From Spodoptera frugiperda (lineage: Eukaryota; Arthropoda; Insecta; Lepidoptera; Noctuidae), in contig NC_064226.1 in assembly GCF_023101765.2 (NCBI RefSeq), positions 6,130,001-6,194,000 of the forward strand: DNA of 64,000 nt, given 5' to 3'. Shown one piece after another: positions 62,101 to 64,000 of this stretch (position 1 is the stretch's first letter; every line of letters starts with the position of its first letter). Made by a program: the position numbers and the translations under genes. The notes beneath the pieces were generated by a model, which was given only the letters and a program-made list of their open reading frames with translations, did not search any database and had not been told where the DNA came from.

Positions 62101-63723
62101 TTGGCAGTTTTGCTGTAACTCTGAATCTTCGAGGTCATTAACATTATCGATACCATTCGTTCGTTTATATTAGGGCCATTATGCGGGCTTTGTTAATCGG
62201 TTTATTTCTATTATATTAATTGAGTTGTAAATTTAATGAACCATGAAATTATTGGGTGTAATAATTCTACCTGTTATCGGAGCCCTAAGTAAGGCAAGTA
62301 GGTACTTAATAGGTACTGTTAGCTGAGCCTCATTTCTGTTGTTACCTTTTAAACTAGTTTCTACTGACTCTTTGTAATATGGGTAATTCTGTATGATTAA
62401 TTCATCTTTCCAGTCTGGGAATGCATCACGATGGGACGGGTAACAACTGCGCCCGCGACGGCTACATCATGTCTCCTTCGCGCGGGACCAACGGCGAGGC
62501 TTCCTGGTCCACATGCAGCGCTCGCGTCGTTGCCGATTTGCAGTACCTATAGTTCCTTTATCATCTGTTTGTTTTTATATTAGTATAGTTACACATATTT
62601 ATTAATATCGATATCTATGAGGATAATTCCAACCAGAGTTAGCTATCAACATAAAAACAGGAAAAGATTACTTTTCCTGTGTCCTACTTCACAAAATATC
62701 CTACTGATTATTTGATAAATCGAACGTGATTGTTATTGTAAACAAAATGGTTATGTTGGCTGTAAATTTTACTTGTTACACAATTTGAATTTGTATGCAC
62801 ACTGCATGACTGTTTACTAACAACATGACGCTGTAAAATGTTAATGATAATTTGGTAATCGATTCATAATAAGTACTTAGATTTGCAAAACACGCTTTTC
62901 GTTTGTGTGCAATCAATACAGTTACTGGGTAGAATTTACAGAGGCATAATAATTAACCCATTTACTGTGACTTTCTTCAGATGGGCAACTTGCTTGTTTG
63001 ATGGCTCTGATGACTTGGATGCGCCCAGTGAGCTGCAGCACGAGAGGTTTGGAGGAGCGCCCGGAACTATATGGAGTGCAAAGAAGCAGTGTGAGGTGAG
63101 TCACGTAATTTTGGTTCTAGTTTACTAGTATATGGAAAAATTTACGAATGAGTGGGTGAGACCAGGGAGCCTACTCTAATTCAACGAACGAAAAAACTTC
63201 TCAGATTGCATACTACAATTCTATTTATTGTGAACTTTCGTGAACAAAAATGAACGAATTAAATGAAGATAAATAAATAGGTTTTGATATGAAATTAAAA
63301 ATAAAACGTTATTTCAAGTAATTCTATTAGTAAATCAATAAAACCTACGGCCGAAAATTAAACGAAACTTCGGATTCGAGAACCGGAGTAGGCCCTCAGG
63401 GTAAAATGATAATGAAATTAATAATTTTTTCCTCACTGCCGCTAATAAGATCTTAACATTCAAGCCATATATTTTGTATTTTGAAACTTTACCTAAATTA
63501 AACTGTTTGGAATAAAATATTTTATAATTTAAAACACAGTTCTGAACTGATCAATGATAATTTTCCCTTGTGCAAGATCCTGTTGCGTGACGCTGACGCG
63601 GCCCCGTCTCCGAGCGGTCCGGCGGGCGAGCACTGCTCCCAGCTTGCCTGCCGCACGCCGCACCGCGCTGGGTACTACTACGCTGGACCCGCGCTACCTG
63701 GCACGCCCTGCGGAATGCATATG
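53163..63723 (+). CDS. ADAMTS-type zinc metalloprotease (3' partial)
   Basis: Nine exons join in phase to 510 residues and run off the window: 53163-53237, 59121-59287, 60374-60545, 60646-60969, 61077-61285, 61792-61983, 62414-62542, 62981-63095, 63577-63723. The start MALASDIVLVTLLCMVRDGA looks like a signal peptide. The reprolysin prodomain includes CHFQHAG and HGLIVVDNSTYEVRPL, and RVRR at 191-194 is a furin site. The catalytic domain has HEIGHNLGMHHD at 375-386 (zinc His 375, 379, 385; Glu376) and a Met-turn YIM at 397-399. An intron cuts inside the zinc motif. The last exon begins the disintegrin/Cys-rich region (GEHCSQLACRTP). Thrombospondin repeats would lie beyond the edge. Intron 1 is 5.9 kb with no other gene seen. 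Family is sure; the orthologue is not. Confidence 0.88.
58702..58718. repeat. 17-bp near-perfect palindrome
   Basis: CGTAGCACAGTGCTACG reads the same on both strands except for its central base. It lies in the first intron of the ADAMTS gene and may be a transposon end or chance. Confidence 0.5.
59465..59744. mobile_element. About 280-bp MITE in ADAMTS intron 2
   Basis: The ends are inverted copies: TTTTCCACCAGAGATGTGCT at the left, and the reverse complement of the right end reads TTTTCCGCCAGAGATGTGTT. The interior has inverted AGCTAAGCTAT / ATAGCTTAG pieces and a direct pair around TGGTGGAAAC / AGTGGAAACG. It is noncoding. I recall closely similar sequence as a common lepidopteran repeat. 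A target duplication was not evident and the superfamily is unassigned. Confidence 0.65.
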
Positions 63724-63795
63724 GTCAGATACATTAGGTTTTTTGTAGTTCTTACATTAGAGAACGTTTTGATTAAATTATGAAGTCTTTTTTAA

Positions 63796-63937
63796 ATGGC
63801 ACCCAACGTGGTACTGTTTACATGGTCTTGTTGATTGCTAAAATTTAAATTAATAAGAGAAATTTTGAAATATTAACATGTACTGAAAGTTTTAATAAAT
63901 AAATTAGTCTTCATTCTGAAATGGCACCCAACGTGGT
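63796..63937 (+). repeat. Duplicated 17-mer resembling a retroelement primer-binding site
   Basis: ATGGCACCCAACGTGGT occurs at 63796-63812 and again at 63921-63937, 125 bp apart, in the last visible intron of the ADAMTS gene. The string is close to the tRNA-complementary primer sites (TGGCGCCCAACGTGG type) that follow the 5' LTR of insect LTR elements. No LTR, gag or pol is seen. Confidence 0.45.
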
Positions 63938-64000
63938 CCAATTTATTCAACGTTGATTGGACTAATAAATACAAATTGGAAACTGTTTTGTACAGATCGG

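Overview
This is an AT-rich animal genomic window, almost certainly from a lepidopteran insect. The evidence is compact genes with short GT-AG introns, insect-type TCAGT initiators, short insect-style introns inside conserved proteins, and a LINE whose ORF1 carries the FP-type C-terminal domain common in moth and butterfly retroelements. All exon joins below were made by hand from splice-site sequence, reading phase and remembered family conservation. No transcript or database search was available.

Layout, left to right. (1) 1-6559, plus strand: 3' part of a very Lys/Glu-rich gene ending in an ERICH6/FAM194-type domain, with a 187-bp foldback MITE in its first visible intron. (2) 7496-10327, plus: a complete RagC/D GTPase gene. 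(3) about 10.7-31.2 kb, plus: Lipin (phosphatidate phosphatase), with candidate noncoding first exons, a long 5' intron, 13 constitutive coding exons, two alternative terminal exons and one stop-containing cassette exon. (4) 33086-38995, minus: MRTO4 (ribosome assembly factor), whose second intron holds a near-full-length LINE in the same orientation. (5) about 39.99-44.68 kb, plus: 14-3-3 zeta, with two 164-nt mutually exclusive exons. (6) 45.5-49.4 kb: gene-poor AT-rich DNA. (7) 49385-50848, minus: an atypical rhodopsin-family GPCR lacking the DRY motif. (8) 52.77 kb to the window end, plus: the 5' part of an ADAMTS-type secreted metalloprotease (signal peptide, prodomain with furin site, zinc-binding catalytic domain, start of the disintegrin/Cys-rich region), running off the right edge.

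Three neighbours meet in one pathway. RagC activates TORC1 on lysosomes, mammalian lipin-1 is a TORC1 phosphorylation target, and phosphorylated lipin-1 is bound by 14-3-3. MRTO4 serves ribosome biogenesis, a TORC1 output. The sequence gives no sign of co-regulation, so this may be coincidence. I found no CRISPR array, tRNA, rRNA or prokaryote-type operon, and nothing I would call a wholly new system. The most unusual content is the alternative coding of the lipin C-terminus, the lipin cassette exon, the motif-poor GPCR and the LINE with an open ORF2 but a broken ORF1.
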